DNA from: CAZOLI01 sp964580675
GTDB lineage: Bacteria > Planctomycetota > MHYJ01 > CAYXQY01
Reading direction: 5' to 3'
Assembly (NCBI GenBank): GCA_964580675.1
Contig: CAZOLI010000013.1
Span: 19,277 to 83,276 of the forward strand
Length of the DNA: 64,000 nucleotides
The translations under genes and the position numbers were made by a program. Shown here piece after piece: positions 9,276 through 18,049 of the stretch. A model generated the notes under the pieces. That model worked only from the letters and a program-made list of their open reading frames with translations. It searched no databases and was not told the DNA's origin. Numbering within the stretch: the stretch's first letter is position 1; the number at the start of each line of letters is the position of its first letter.

Positions 9276-10451
9276 TTACCCGCCACCGGAGGCCCGAACG
9301 TTTGTGGCCGCTCCGGCTTCTTCGTCGTCGGATTCCTTCTTGATCATAAAATCGACCTCGAGTCCTTCGAAGATGTCGTCGAAGTTCAGGTCAAACATGA
9401 GGTCGCTGAGGTGGAAGAAATAATCTCGTCCGTTCTCGGCCTCGATAAATCCATAACCGCGATCCGGAAATTTCTTTTTCACCTGACCGGATTGTTCACG
9501 GTTATCCGCATTGGACTCCGCGACGGAAGGAGAGGGCGGAGTACTGGATCCACCGGTCCCGTTCGTTATGTTCGCCCGTGAACCCGTCTGTTGTTCCTCC
9601 TGCGGTTCCCTTGCCGGTTCTGGTGCATCCGGGGTCTCCGATGCAGGAGTACCGGCCTGGACGGACTGTCGGGATTCATCCTCCCGGGAACCTTTCTGTT
9701 TCTCTTTGTACTTCCGGCGACACTCATCGCAGTAAAATTTTTCACCGTCTTTTGGGTGATACGTGGTCCACACCTCCCGTTCTCCCTCATGCATCGGCGA
9801 CTGACAGACGAGTTTGTGCCGGTCGTAGGTAAGTTTGATTTCATCCACGAGATCGTCGAGCCAGAGAACCTCAAAATCTCGCAATCCGGACTGATCGGAC
9901 TCGTCCATAATCTCCGGAGCACAGGAATCCCGAATACTGGCAATAGCCACCCGATTTCCAAGACGCCGCACATTCTTCAGCGCCGGTTTGAAGTCACGCT
10001 CACCAAGAACACATAGAGCGATATCGTAGGCATTCGGTATGGCCGCATTGTACACGAGCGATGAGGCCAGGGAAATATCCACGCATTTTTCCCGGGGCTC
10101 AAAGTGATCGCCTTCATCCCGGTCCTCTTTACTCAAACGACGGCCCCGGAAGTCAATGGGAAATACTTCCACTTCGTACTGGTATTTCTCACGAAGCATC
10201 TCGAAAAAATTCAGCCGCTTTTCAACGGCTTCCTCATCCCTCTGATCATAATTCGTTGCGTAACTGCTGAAGAAGTATGTTCGCACAAGATCCAGATCAA
10301 GCCGGGGATGGTTCTGTTCAAGCTCCTGTACCAGGATCCTCGGCAGTTTGCCGAAGTCAATACGAAAATCAGATCCTTCGTTCAGTTCGGCCAGTTTGGG
10401 TGTGTTGGAGTACAACCACGATCCGTCTATAAATAGCATTACCTTTTGCAT
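9276..10451 (-). CDS. NYN-domain ribonuclease-like protein with cold-shock domain
   Basis: 391 residues from the ATG that gives MQKVMLFIDG, the normal entry of an NYN (LabA/DUF88, PIN-like) domain. Acidic residues are Asp9 and the RDFKPAL motif near 160; the usual SGDxDF appears as LGERDF, so one of the classic acids is Glu. Residues about 200-245 hold a Cys/His cluster (CQSPMH, then FYCDEC) that may bind zinc. A disordered, Ser/Gly/Glu-rich linker follows, and the C-terminus (about 320-380) is a cold-shock domain with SGQVKKKF, GYGFIEA and DYFFHLSD. The combination suggests an RNA-binding nuclease. It stands alone; an upstream in-frame ATG at 10496 is less likely. Confidence 0.85.
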   Translation of the reverse strand: MQKVMLFIDGSWLYSNTPKLAELNEGSDFRIDFGKLPRILVQELEQNHPRLDLDLVRTYFFSSYATNYDQRDEEAVEKRLNFFEMLREKYQYEVEVFPIDFRGRRLSKEDRDEGDHFEPREKCVDISLASSLVYNAAIPNAYDIALCVLGERDFKPALKNVRRLGNRVAIASIRDSCAPEIMDESDQSGLRDFEVLWLDDLVDEIKLTYDRHKLVCQSPMHEGEREVWTTYHPKDGEKFYCDECRRKYKEKQKGSREDESRQSVQAGTPASETPDAPEPAREPQEEQQTGSRANITNGTGGSSTPPSPSVAESNADNREQSGQVKKKFPDRGYGFIEAENGRDYFFHLSDLMFDLNFDDIFEGLEVDFMIKKESDDEEAGAATNVRASGGG

Positions 10452-10698
10452 GGTGTTTCTTGATTCCGTCGAAAGAATAAAGAAAAGTGAAAACAATTTG
10501 TGACGGCACCGTTAATCGGCCCCGGTCATTTTGCCAGCAAACCTGATCCTTATACCCCTCCAGCCTAAATTCCCCTCCGGGAAGTGCCTGATTTGAAATT
10601 CGGTGACGAACTCACAAAACAGGCTGATGTGTGACGACGGGAGGATTCCCCGAAACGCCTAAAATAATAAGCTGTCAGGCAGCAAAAAAAATTGTGTG

Positions 10699-11127
10699 TT
10701 AATTATTTAGAAAATGAATCATTTCCAGTTCGTTCTGATACCCCTTCTTATAGTTGTATGATATTTCATCCATTATACATTGCATGAGGAAAATACCGAG
10801 CTTGTGCCGTCTGGATTCTTCAAGATGCTCCCGAATATCCTGATCACCAACCTCGGGAGTTTGCCCATTCGTATAGTCTTCAATATGAGCTCTGAACCGG
10901 ACCTCATTTATGTCTATTTGCACCACCACCTCCCCGTCGCGATCCGTATCCTGTGCATGATGCACAATATTTGTTACGGCCTCATCCACGGCCAGGACAA
11001 GAAGCCGCGCCTGGTCTTCCTCGATGTCGGATTGGGCACAGATCTCTTCTACCCGGTCCCGTATTTCCTTTAAGTGCTCCGAATTAGACGCAATACGGAG
11101 TTCCTGATTTATGACTTGTTCACTCAT
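10699..11127 (-). CDS. RsbW/SpoIIAB-type anti-sigma factor serine kinase
   Basis: 142 residues covering a HATPase_c_2 domain. The N box is LAVDEAVTNIVHHA (about 46-59) and the G-box region is HKLGIFLMQCIMDEI (about 113-127). Such proteins bind ATP and act as anti-sigma factors or phosphorylate a partner STAS protein in partner-switching. No sigma factor, antagonist or phosphatase gene is adjacent, so the target is unknown. There is no Shine-Dalgarno; a TATAAT on the same strand (11136-11141) ends only 8 bases before the ATG, so the transcript could be leaderless. The 294 bases upstream to 11421 contain no supported gene. Confidence 0.85.
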   Translation of the reverse strand: MSEQVINQELRIASNSEHLKEIRDRVEEICAQSDIEEDQARLLVLAVDEAVTNIVHHAQDTDRDGEVVVQIDINEVRFRAHIEDYTNGQTPEVGDQDIREHLEESRRHKLGIFLMQCIMDEISYNYKKGYQNELEMIHFLNN

Positions 11128-11421
11128 AAATATTTATTATAACCAAAAACCCCTCCAATTCGTTTTATTATTTACAAAAATGCCGAGCACAATGATGGCA
11201 TATTGATTTGACCCCAGATGTTACCAGAGAACCCGGTTCGTGTCAAATATTCTTCGACACGATCTACAGCAATCATTTAGAGGAACTTCTTCCGGATGAA
11301 AGGGCATTTGGACATGTCTTTGCCCAGGGGGGAATTGAGGTTGCCCGTACCAGGAACGCCGGCGTGATTGATGACACCCCCGGAAAAAATATAACGGAGG
11401 ATACAAAAACCTGTCCCTCGT

Positions 11422-12267
11422 TCAGGAATCAAGAATTCGATTTAAACTACCGGTCTCGTAACCCCTCAGATCAACGGTCACGTACGTATAACCGAGTTCC
11501 TCGAGGTGATTTTGAATTTCCGTTCGTACTTCGGGCTGCGTGATCTCACGAAGACGATTCGGGACCACCTCAATCCGGGCGATCTCACCGTGGTGGCGAA
11601 CCCGGACCTGTCGGAATCCCTGTTTTTTAATAAACTGCTCCGCTTTTTCCACCTGTCTGAGCTTTTCCTCGGTTATTTCGTGGCCGTACGGGAAACGGGA
11701 AGAGAGACAGGCAAGTTCCGGTTTGTCCCAGTTCGGAAGGCCAAGCGCTTTTGACAGTGTTCGCACATCTTTTTTTCCGAGGTCCGCCTCGGAGAGTGGG
11801 GCGTGCACTTCGTGTTTCCGTGCCGCGGCCTCGCCCGGACGATAATCCATGCCAGCTCCGTCGGTTGCGTTTTCGCCGTACGCTATTTGCTCAATGTCCG
11901 CCTTCCGGGCTATTTGGTTGAGAACCTCAAACAATCCGTCACGACAGATGAAACATCGATCGGGATTGTTTTCCGCATACCCTTCCAGATCCAGCTCCGA
12001 AGTGGGAACAACCCGGTGATTGAACCCGAATTCCTCGGCAATCTTTTCCGCCTGGCGACGCTCCTCGGTGGGATATGTCTCGGAGGCCGCCGTCACGGCC
12101 AGGGACTGGTCCCCCAGCTCCCGGTGGGCCACATAAGCGAGAAGAGTACTGTCCACGCCTCCCGAAAATGCCACAAGCAGGGAGGAAAACGAGGAAATTT
12201 TCGACGACAGCCGGCGATACTTTTCCTGCAGATCATCCTCGAGTTCCATAACCGCATCCGGAAGCAT
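11422..12267 (-). CDS. larE: ATP-dependent sacrificial sulfur transferase LarE
   Basis: 281 residues. The start at 12267 has AGGAG 7 bases upstream; the longer frame to 12453 has no support. LarE adenylates pyridinium dicarboxylate mononucleotide and donates sulfur for the nickel-pincer cofactor of lactate racemase. The PP-loop is VAFSGGVDSTLL, followed by RCFICRDGLF, IAYGENATDGAGMDYRPG and ELACLSSRFPYG, the last holding the Cys equivalent to the sacrificial cysteine. No larA, larB or larC lies in this window, so the function in this organism (racemase or another NPN enzyme) is open. The 3' flank carries no clear terminator. Confidence 0.9.
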   Translation of the reverse strand: MLPDAVMELEDDLQEKYRRLSSKISSFSSLLVAFSGGVDSTLLAYVAHRELGDQSLAVTAASETYPTEERRQAEKIAEEFGFNHRVVPTSELDLEGYAENNPDRCFICRDGLFEVLNQIARKADIEQIAYGENATDGAGMDYRPGEAAARKHEVHAPLSEADLGKKDVRTLSKALGLPNWDKPELACLSSRFPYGHEITEEKLRQVEKAEQFIKKQGFRQVRVRHHGEIARIEVVPNRLREITQPEVRTEIQNHLEELGYTYVTVDLRGYETGSLNRILDS

Positions 12268-12587
12268 CGAGTTTCTCCTGTGCATACCGAATTCTACCGG
12301 ATAAACTGTTCCGAAAACAGCCGACGGAAAAAGCATACAGGAACTTTTCACCCCTTTCAAGATCTGTTTCAATATCATGCACACCAGACGGTTTCTTCCC
12401 GGGTCCCCAATCATCTGGTTGAATAGCGGTTCGGCCACGTTCCCCCGAGTCACGCCATTCCTCCCTCGTCAAACCAACCACTTCACTGACCGCAATTGGT
12501 TTTGATTCATCAAAGTCGGACTGGTATAGTAACGGCTTATGTCCTTATTTCTTGCGATTCACACCGTCCATCCGGTTCCCGATCGTC
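12268..12587. other. Divergent intergenic region between larE and hemE
   Basis: About 320 bases. It contains the plus-strand promoter at 12502-12530 and, near the larE start, its Shine-Dalgarno. Nothing else was recognised; a long minus-strand extension of the larE frame runs through part of it but lacks coding character. Confidence 0.6.
12502..12530 (+). promoter_or_regulatory. Sigma-70-type promoter of hemE-hemY
   Basis: TTGATT (12502-12507) and TATAGT (12525-12530) are 17 bases apart. The hemE ATG lies 58 bases downstream. Confidence 0.6.
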
Positions 12588-13643
12588 ATGGAAAATGATC
12601 TATTCTTAAAAGCATGCAGGGGGGAACCCGTTCCAAGAACACCCGTCTGGATTATGCGCCAGGCCGGTCGCATTCTGCCGGAATACCGTAAAATACGTGA
12701 ACACATGTCCTTTCCGGCGTTGATTCGATCCCCGGAGAAGGTGGCGGAAGTGACGGAGATGCCCATCCAAACCCTTTCCGTTGATGCCGCCATCCTCTTT
12801 ACGGATATTTTGATCATTCCGGAAGCCATGGGCTTAACCCTTTCGTATCAATCGGGCCCCATGTTTGAAAACACAATTCGGACCCGGTCCGATGTGGAAG
12901 CACTGTCTTCCGCAACCCCGGAACAGGATCTTGATTACGTGCTGGACGCTGTGGACGCAACGCTTTCCCGTCTGGACGGTTCCGTTCCCTTGATTGGCTT
13001 TGCCGGATCCCCCTGGACCCTGGCCTGTTACATGGTTGAAGGCACCAGTTCAAAACGTTACCACAAAACACGCCGGATGGCGTACGATGCCCCGGACGTG
13101 CTCCACGACCTCCTGAAATCCCTCACCGCCGAAGTAACCTCCTTTCTTCAGGCCCTTTTTGATCGAGGGATTCATGCACTGCAGATCTTCGACACAACGG
13201 CAGGCGTCCTCTCACCCGCACTGTACCAGGAGTTTTCGCTTCAGTACGTACAGGACATCATCTCCGCACTTCCCGACGAGGTTCCCCTGATCTATTTTGG
13301 GAAGGGAACCGGTTATGACCTGGAAGGGATGGCCGAAACCGGTGCAGACGTGGTCGGCCTGGATTGGCGAGTGAATCTCTCCGAAGCCCGCAACCGCATC
13401 GGCGATCAATGTGTGCTGCAGGGAAATCTCGATCCGGCGGCTCTATACGGATCCCGTGAACGAATCCGGGAAGAAACCTGCTCCGTACTTTCCGAATTTG
13501 GAAATGGTTCGGGGCATATCATGAACCTGGGACACGGGGTTTATCCAGACACCGACAAAGAGAACGTCCAGCATTTTGTGGAGTGCGTCCGTGAGGAAAG
13601 CCCCGGGTATCACGAAACATCAGGTTCGGTTTCCAGTGGATAA
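12588..13643 (+). CDS. hemE: Uroporphyrinogen decarboxylase
   Basis: 351 residues from ATG 12588 (MENDLFLKACRGE), which matches the normal N-terminus; a TTG 36 bases upstream is not needed. The enzyme removes four carboxyl groups from uroporphyrinogen III to give coproporphyrinogen III in heme synthesis. Signatures are PVWIMRQAGRILPEYR near the N-terminus, the conserved DAAILFTDILIIPEA region and GFAGSPWTLACYMVEG. The next gene, protoporphyrinogen oxidase, starts 8 bases after the stop, forming a two-gene heme operon. Confidence 0.97.
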   Translation: MENDLFLKACRGEPVPRTPVWIMRQAGRILPEYRKIREHMSFPALIRSPEKVAEVTEMPIQTLSVDAAILFTDILIIPEAMGLTLSYQSGPMFENTIRTRSDVEALSSATPEQDLDYVLDAVDATLSRLDGSVPLIGFAGSPWTLACYMVEGTSSKRYHKTRRMAYDAPDVLHDLLKSLTAEVTSFLQALFDRGIHALQIFDTTAGVLSPALYQEFSLQYVQDIISALPDEVPLIYFGKGTGYDLEGMAETGADVVGLDWRVNLSEARNRIGDQCVLQGNLDPAALYGSRERIREETCSVLSEFGNGSGHIMNLGHGVYPDTDKENVQHFVECVREESPGYHETSGSVSSG

Positions 13644-13651
13644 ACACCGGC

Positions 13652-15076
13652 ATGTCCGATTACGACGTTGCCATTGTTGGTGGTGGAATCACGGGACTCT
13701 CCCTCGGTTACTACCTCCAGAAGAACGAACATCAAACCATCGTCCTGGAAAAAGATTCCCGACCGGGAGGCGTGATCCGAAGTGAACGGTGCGGACCGTT
13801 CCTGTTTGAACACGGCCCGAACAGCATCATGTCGTCCTCCCCGGCGATCCGGAAACTTGTGGATCGTCTGTCCTTAAATGGTGAAAGAGTTCCGGCTTCC
13901 GAGGAAGCTCGTAACCGGTATGTTCTTCGGAAGGGCCGTCTGGTTCGGGTCCCCACGGGAACGGTTGAATTCGTTCAATCGGATCTTCTTTCCCTTTCGG
14001 GGAAACTCCGGGGTCTTGCCGAACCGTTCGTGGGTCGTCGGAGCGGGCAGGAACCGGAATCGATTGCTCATTTCGCGAACCGGCGGTTCGGCCGGGAGGT
14101 TCTGGATTACCTGATGAACCCGTTCATGGCGGGGGTCTACGCAGGGGTTCCGGGGGCCCTGAGCGTCGATCATACCATGGAAACACTCCGTGAGCTCGAG
14201 GAAAATTACGGAAGTGTACTGCTCGGAATGATTGCAAAATCATTTTCAACGGACACCGGTGAGAACAGTGAATCCGAACTATCCGGAATGGAAGAGGACG
14301 GGAACGGCCCATCCATGTTTTCCTTCCAGAACGGCCTCACCACCCTTCCGCAAAAACTGGCGGCGGAACTGGGCTCCTCTTTTTTATCGGATCATCATGT
14401 GATTGAACTTCGCTACGGTTCTCCCGCCGATGGAGAACCCATTGAACTAACCGTAGAAACAGACGGCCAAACGAAGAAAATATCGGCGCGACACCTTGTC
14501 CTTGCCACACCGGCCCGGGTGACGGCAGAATTACTTGATTGGAGCAACCACAGACTCACAGACCACCTCGAAAACATACCGTATGCTCCCCTTTCAGTGG
14601 TGTTTTTTGGATTTTCATCGTGGGTAAAATCGAACCGTCCACGGGGATTCGGATTCCTGGTTCCCCGGGTGGAAAACCGGGATATCCTGGGTACCCTGTT
14701 TACCTCGGACGTGTTCCCGGCTCGTGCCCCGGACGGTGGTACCGCACTTACGACATTTGTGGGCGGTACAAGACAACCCGAACTCACCCGTCTTCCCGAA
14801 GAAGACGTGGTTCGATTGGTTCAGACGGAACTTGAGGATATTTTCGGATTGCCGGGTAATCCGGACCTCGTTCGTGTGCACAACTGGGCCCGGGCTATCC
14901 CCCAGTACAACCTGGAGCACAACCGATTTCTCTCGGCATTATCGTCATTCGAAGAGGATTTTCCCGGCATCACCATTGCGGGCAACTACCGGGGAGGGGT
15001 CTCCGTTCCGTCCCGGATCCAGTTTGCCCGGAACACGGCCGAGGAACTCACAGATCACCGGCTCCAGAGGCCATGA
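13652..15076 (+). CDS. hemY: Protoporphyrinogen/coproporphyrinogen oxidase (HemY type)
   Basis: 474 residues. The FAD-binding Rossmann motif VAIVGGGITGLSLGYYL is at residues 5-21, followed by VLEKDSRPGGVIRSE. Other family marks are FLFEHGPNSIMSS, the central YAPLSVVFFGF and the C-terminal GNYRGGVSVPSRI that closes the FAD site. This flavoprotein oxidises protoporphyrinogen IX (or, in monoderm-type pathways, coproporphyrinogen III) using oxygen or another acceptor; the type cannot be decided here because hemH/hemQ are not in view. It is co-transcribed with hemE. Confidence 0.93.
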   Translation: MSDYDVAIVGGGITGLSLGYYLQKNEHQTIVLEKDSRPGGVIRSERCGPFLFEHGPNSIMSSSPAIRKLVDRLSLNGERVPASEEARNRYVLRKGRLVRVPTGTVEFVQSDLLSLSGKLRGLAEPFVGRRSGQEPESIAHFANRRFGREVLDYLMNPFMAGVYAGVPGALSVDHTMETLRELEENYGSVLLGMIAKSFSTDTGENSESELSGMEEDGNGPSMFSFQNGLTTLPQKLAAELGSSFLSDHHVIELRYGSPADGEPIELTVETDGQTKKISARHLVLATPARVTAELLDWSNHRLTDHLENIPYAPLSVVFFGFSSWVKSNRPRGFGFLVPRVENRDILGTLFTSDVFPARAPDGGTALTTFVGGTRQPELTRLPEEDVVRLVQTELEDIFGLPGNPDLVRVHNWARAIPQYNLEHNRFLSALSSFEEDFPGITIAGNYRGGVSVPSRIQFARNTAEELTDHRLQRP

Positions 15077-15130
15077 ATAAAACATTGTTTTCCTGAATAC
15101 AAAACACCTGGAGCCGTCCCGATGAATATC

Positions 15131-15159
15131 TTCAAACTAGTAATCGGACCTGCTATAAT
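15131..15159 (+). promoter_or_regulatory. Extended -10 promoter of leuS with a structured leader
   Basis: TTCAAA (15131-15136), 17 bases, then TATAAT (15154-15159) preceded by TGC (extended -10). The roughly 100-base leader that follows can form two hairpins: CCCCG/CGGGG (15165-15181) and GAAACGGGA/TCCCTTTTC (about 15185-15210, one mismatch). Confidence 0.65.
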
Positions 15160-15265
15160 GCTTGCCCCGGTAAATACGGGGGTGGAAACGGGATATATGA
15201 TTCCCTTTTCCTCCATCGCATCCATCCATTCAACTTCTGGATCATGATTCCTTTGAATTGATCAA

Positions 15266-17878
15266 ATGAACGTTCCCGAATTTTCACCGGACAACTTTGA
15301 GCCGAAGTGGCAACGGTACTGGGAGGAACAGGAATTGTTCGAGGTGGACACCTCGGATCCCGAAGTCTCCGACGACAAGTATTACTGCCTGGTGATGTTC
15401 CCGTATCCCTCCGGCTCGATGCACGTTGGACACGGTCGGAATTACATCATCGCCGATGCACTGGTTCGATACAAAATGATGAAAAGGAAGAACGTCTTAT
15501 CCCCCATGGGATGGGACGCCTTTGGACTCCCGGCGGAGAACGCGGCAATTGAAAAGGACATCCATCCGAGCGAGTGGACCAACCAGAACATCAACGGCAT
15601 TCGGGATCAGCTGAAACGATGGGGTATCGGATACGACTGGTCCCGGGAAATCGCCTCCTGTCATCCGGGATATTACCGGTGGACCCAATGGTTGTTCCTG
15701 CAGCTTTACCGTGAGGGGCTGGCTTATCGGAAAGGTGATCTCGTCAACTGGTGCGAACAATGTCAGACCGTACTCGCCAACGAGCAGGTGATTGACGATC
15801 ACTGTGAACGTTGCAACTGCCGGATAAGGGAAAAAGAACTCGAACAGTGGTTTTTCCGGATCACCGACTACGCCGATGAACTTCTGGAGGATCTCGAGGA
15901 CCTGGACGACTGGCCCGATGAAGTCAAGGAAATGCAGCGAAACTGGATCGGTCGAAGCGAGGGAGCGGAAATTACGTTTCGTATTCAGGAACTCGACGAA
16001 ACCGTCACCTGCTTTACCACTCGTCCGGATACGCTTTTCGGGGTAACATTCATGGTCCTGGCCCCGGAGCATCCGGCCGTAACGAAACTCGCCGAACTAT
16101 CCAATCGAGAAGCAGAAATTATGGACCTCGTTGATGAACTCCGATCGGAGGACCGGAATAACCAGCGAGGAGGGAACGGTACGAAACGAGGCAAATTTCT
16201 GGATGCTCACGCCATTAACCCGATTAACGGGGAAGAGGTGCCCGTATACGTTGCAGATTACGCCATGATGGAGTACGGGACCGGTGCGGTCATGGCCGTT
16301 CCGGCCCACGACCAGCGAGATTTTGAGTTCGCACAAAAACACGGCATCAAGATTCGCCCGGTTGTTGAACCGGAGGACGAACAGCTCGACGCCTCTGAAA
16401 TGGAGGAGGCCTACGAAGGACCGGGCGAACAGATTAATTCCGAATCATTTAACGGAATGCCCAATGACGAAGCGGGCGAGAAAATTACGGATCAACTCGA
16501 AGAGGAGGGAACCGGATCGGCGTCCGTTCAATACCGTCTCCAGGACTGGCTGATATCACGTCAGCGTTACTGGGGAGCCCCGATTCCCGTTATATACTGT
16601 GACGATTGCGGAACTGTACCGGTTCCCGAAGAAAACTTGCCCGTTGAGCTTCCGGACGTGTCGGACTTTAAACCCACCGGAGACTCCCCACTTGCCGAAA
16701 AACGTGCGTTCCGCAACACCACCTGTCCGGAATGCGGTCAGGGGGCAGAACGAGAAACGGATACCATGGACACCTTCGTCGATTCCTCCTGGTATTTTCT
16801 GCGATATATCTCCCCTCGTCTTGAGGATGCTCCCTGGGATCGGGAGGACGTGAATCGATGGATGCCGGTGGACCAGTACATCGGTGGCGTGGAACACGCA
16901 GTGCTGCACCTTCTGTACGCCCGTTTTATCACAAAATTTCTCCGGGACATTGATTGGGTGCAGGTGGATGAGCCGTTTTCCTCTCTTTTCACGCAGGGCA
17001 TGATATACCGCCGTTCCTACAGGTGTCCCGAGTGCCGCCAATTTCTGCCGGAGGACGAAGTGGAACAAACGGGTGAGAAAACATGGAAACACCGTGAGTG
17101 TGGTTCGGAGGTGGATTCAAAGATGACCAAAATGTCAAAGTCCAAAAACAACGTGATTTCTCCGGATCAGTTGATTGATGAATACGGAGCGGACGTCGAA
17201 CGGCTTTACACACTGTTCATGGCCCCTCCCCAAAAAGATGCCGAATGGGACGACGAGGCCATATCAGGTTGTGACCGGTTCCTTCGGAAAGTATGGCGAA
17301 TCGTACACCGGAAAACAGACCTCATTAAAGGATCCAAGGGAGAAAACGTCGATCCGGAAAAACTGGAAGGTGACGTGAAGGACCTGTACCGTGAAACCCA
17401 CCGTACCATCAAGGAGGTAACGGGAGACGTCGAAGACCGACTTCACCCGAACACCGCCATTGCGTCCTTAATGGAATTCGTCAACCAGCTTCAGAACACG
17501 GAACTGGACGACGGAAGCGAAAACAGCGTTGCCTGTTTTCGGTTTGCGCTGGAAACACTTGTAAAACTTCTTTCACCGTTTGCCCCGCACACGGCAGAAG
17601 AACTCTGGCAAACCATGGGCCGTTCCCCCTCAATACTGGAAAAAGACTGGCCCCATTACAAAGAAGAACACACAAAGGCGGAGGAAATCGAAATTGCCAT
17701 CCAGGTGGACGGGGAACTCCGGGACACCATACACGTGGACGTGAACATCGAAGAGGACGACCTTCGGGAACGGGTCCGGAGCAACGAGCGTGTCCAGGAG
17801 TACCTGAACGGATCGGACCCGGAGCGAATCATCGTGGTTCCGGAAAAACTCGTGAACGTGGTGACGAAATCGGAATAA
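15266..17878 (+). CDS. leuS: Leucyl-tRNA synthetase
   Basis: 870 residues, full length for a bacterial-type class Ia LeuRS. The HIGH motif is in PYPSGSMHVGHGRN (about 50-63), zinc-type cysteines are in WCEQCQ...CERCNC, and the CP1 editing domain carries TTRPDTLFG and GTGAVMAVPAHD. WYFLRY and KMSKSKNNVISP complete the active site, and the anticodon-binding domain follows. It charges leucine to tRNA(Leu). The protein is markedly acidic, with an Asp/Glu-rich insert after residue 370 (EPEDEQLDASEMEEAYEG), consistent with salt adaptation. It is probably monocistronic, with its own promoter. Confidence 0.98.
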   Translation: MNVPEFSPDNFEPKWQRYWEEQELFEVDTSDPEVSDDKYYCLVMFPYPSGSMHVGHGRNYIIADALVRYKMMKRKNVLSPMGWDAFGLPAENAAIEKDIHPSEWTNQNINGIRDQLKRWGIGYDWSREIASCHPGYYRWTQWLFLQLYREGLAYRKGDLVNWCEQCQTVLANEQVIDDHCERCNCRIREKELEQWFFRITDYADELLEDLEDLDDWPDEVKEMQRNWIGRSEGAEITFRIQELDETVTCFTTRPDTLFGVTFMVLAPEHPAVTKLAELSNREAEIMDLVDELRSEDRNNQRGGNGTKRGKFLDAHAINPINGEEVPVYVADYAMMEYGTGAVMAVPAHDQRDFEFAQKHGIKIRPVVEPEDEQLDASEMEEAYEGPGEQINSESFNGMPNDEAGEKITDQLEEEGTGSASVQYRLQDWLISRQRYWGAPIPVIYCDDCGTVPVPEENLPVELPDVSDFKPTGDSPLAEKRAFRNTTCPECGQGAERETDTMDTFVDSSWYFLRYISPRLEDAPWDREDVNRWMPVDQYIGGVEHAVLHLLYARFITKFLRDIDWVQVDEPFSSLFTQGMIYRRSYRCPECRQFLPEDEVEQTGEKTWKHRECGSEVDSKMTKMSKSKNNVISPDQLIDEYGADVERLYTLFMAPPQKDAEWDDEAISGCDRFLRKVWRIVHRKTDLIKGSKGENVDPEKLEGDVKDLYRETHRTIKEVTGDVEDRLHPNTAIASLMEFVNQLQNTELDDGSENSVACFRFALETLVKLLSPFAPHTAEELWQTMGRSPSILEKDWPHYKEEHTKAEEIEIAIQVDGELRDTIHVDVNIEEDDLRERVRSNERVQEYLNGSDPERIIVVPEKLVNVVTKSE

Positions 17879-17911
17879 ACCACGTCCTGAATTCCCCCGT
17901 TATCCCCCTTC

Positions 17912-17940
17912 TTGAAATACAAATTACGTCTATATATACT
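17912..17940 (+). promoter_or_regulatory. Sigma-70-type promoter of glnA
   Basis: TTGAAA (17912-17917) and TATACT (17935-17940) with a 17-base spacer, lying just past the leuS stop. It would start a leader of about 100 bases ahead of glnA. Confidence 0.72.
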
Positions 17941-17962
17941 TTTTAGGTTATTAATTCGTGGA

Positions 17963-18020
17963 GGGGATGAGGGAGTGGGGCCTCCCGATGTTTCCTAATC
18001 CCCGCCCGGGGTCTTTTTTT
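17963..18020 (+). promoter_or_regulatory. Attenuator-like leader of glnA
   Basis: Between the promoter and the glnA ribosome site, CCCC (18000-18003) can pair with GGGG (18008-18011). Seven T follow from 18014, forming a short terminator. The same ATCCCC (17998-18003) is complementary to the upstream GGGGAT (17963-17968), which would prevent that hairpin. A third hairpin GGGAG/CTCCC lies between (17971-17986). Mutually exclusive pairing before a T run inside a 5' leader is the layout of transcription attenuation. No known glutamine-riboswitch consensus was recognised. Confidence 0.45.
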
Positions 18021-18049
18021 ATTTTTCATGGAGTCACTGGAGGTTTTTG

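Noticed and set aside
10618..10698. Terminator after the RsbW-type gene on the minus strand
   Set aside because: Only a four-pair GCTG/CAGC stem before a mixed TTATTATTTT; too weak to list.
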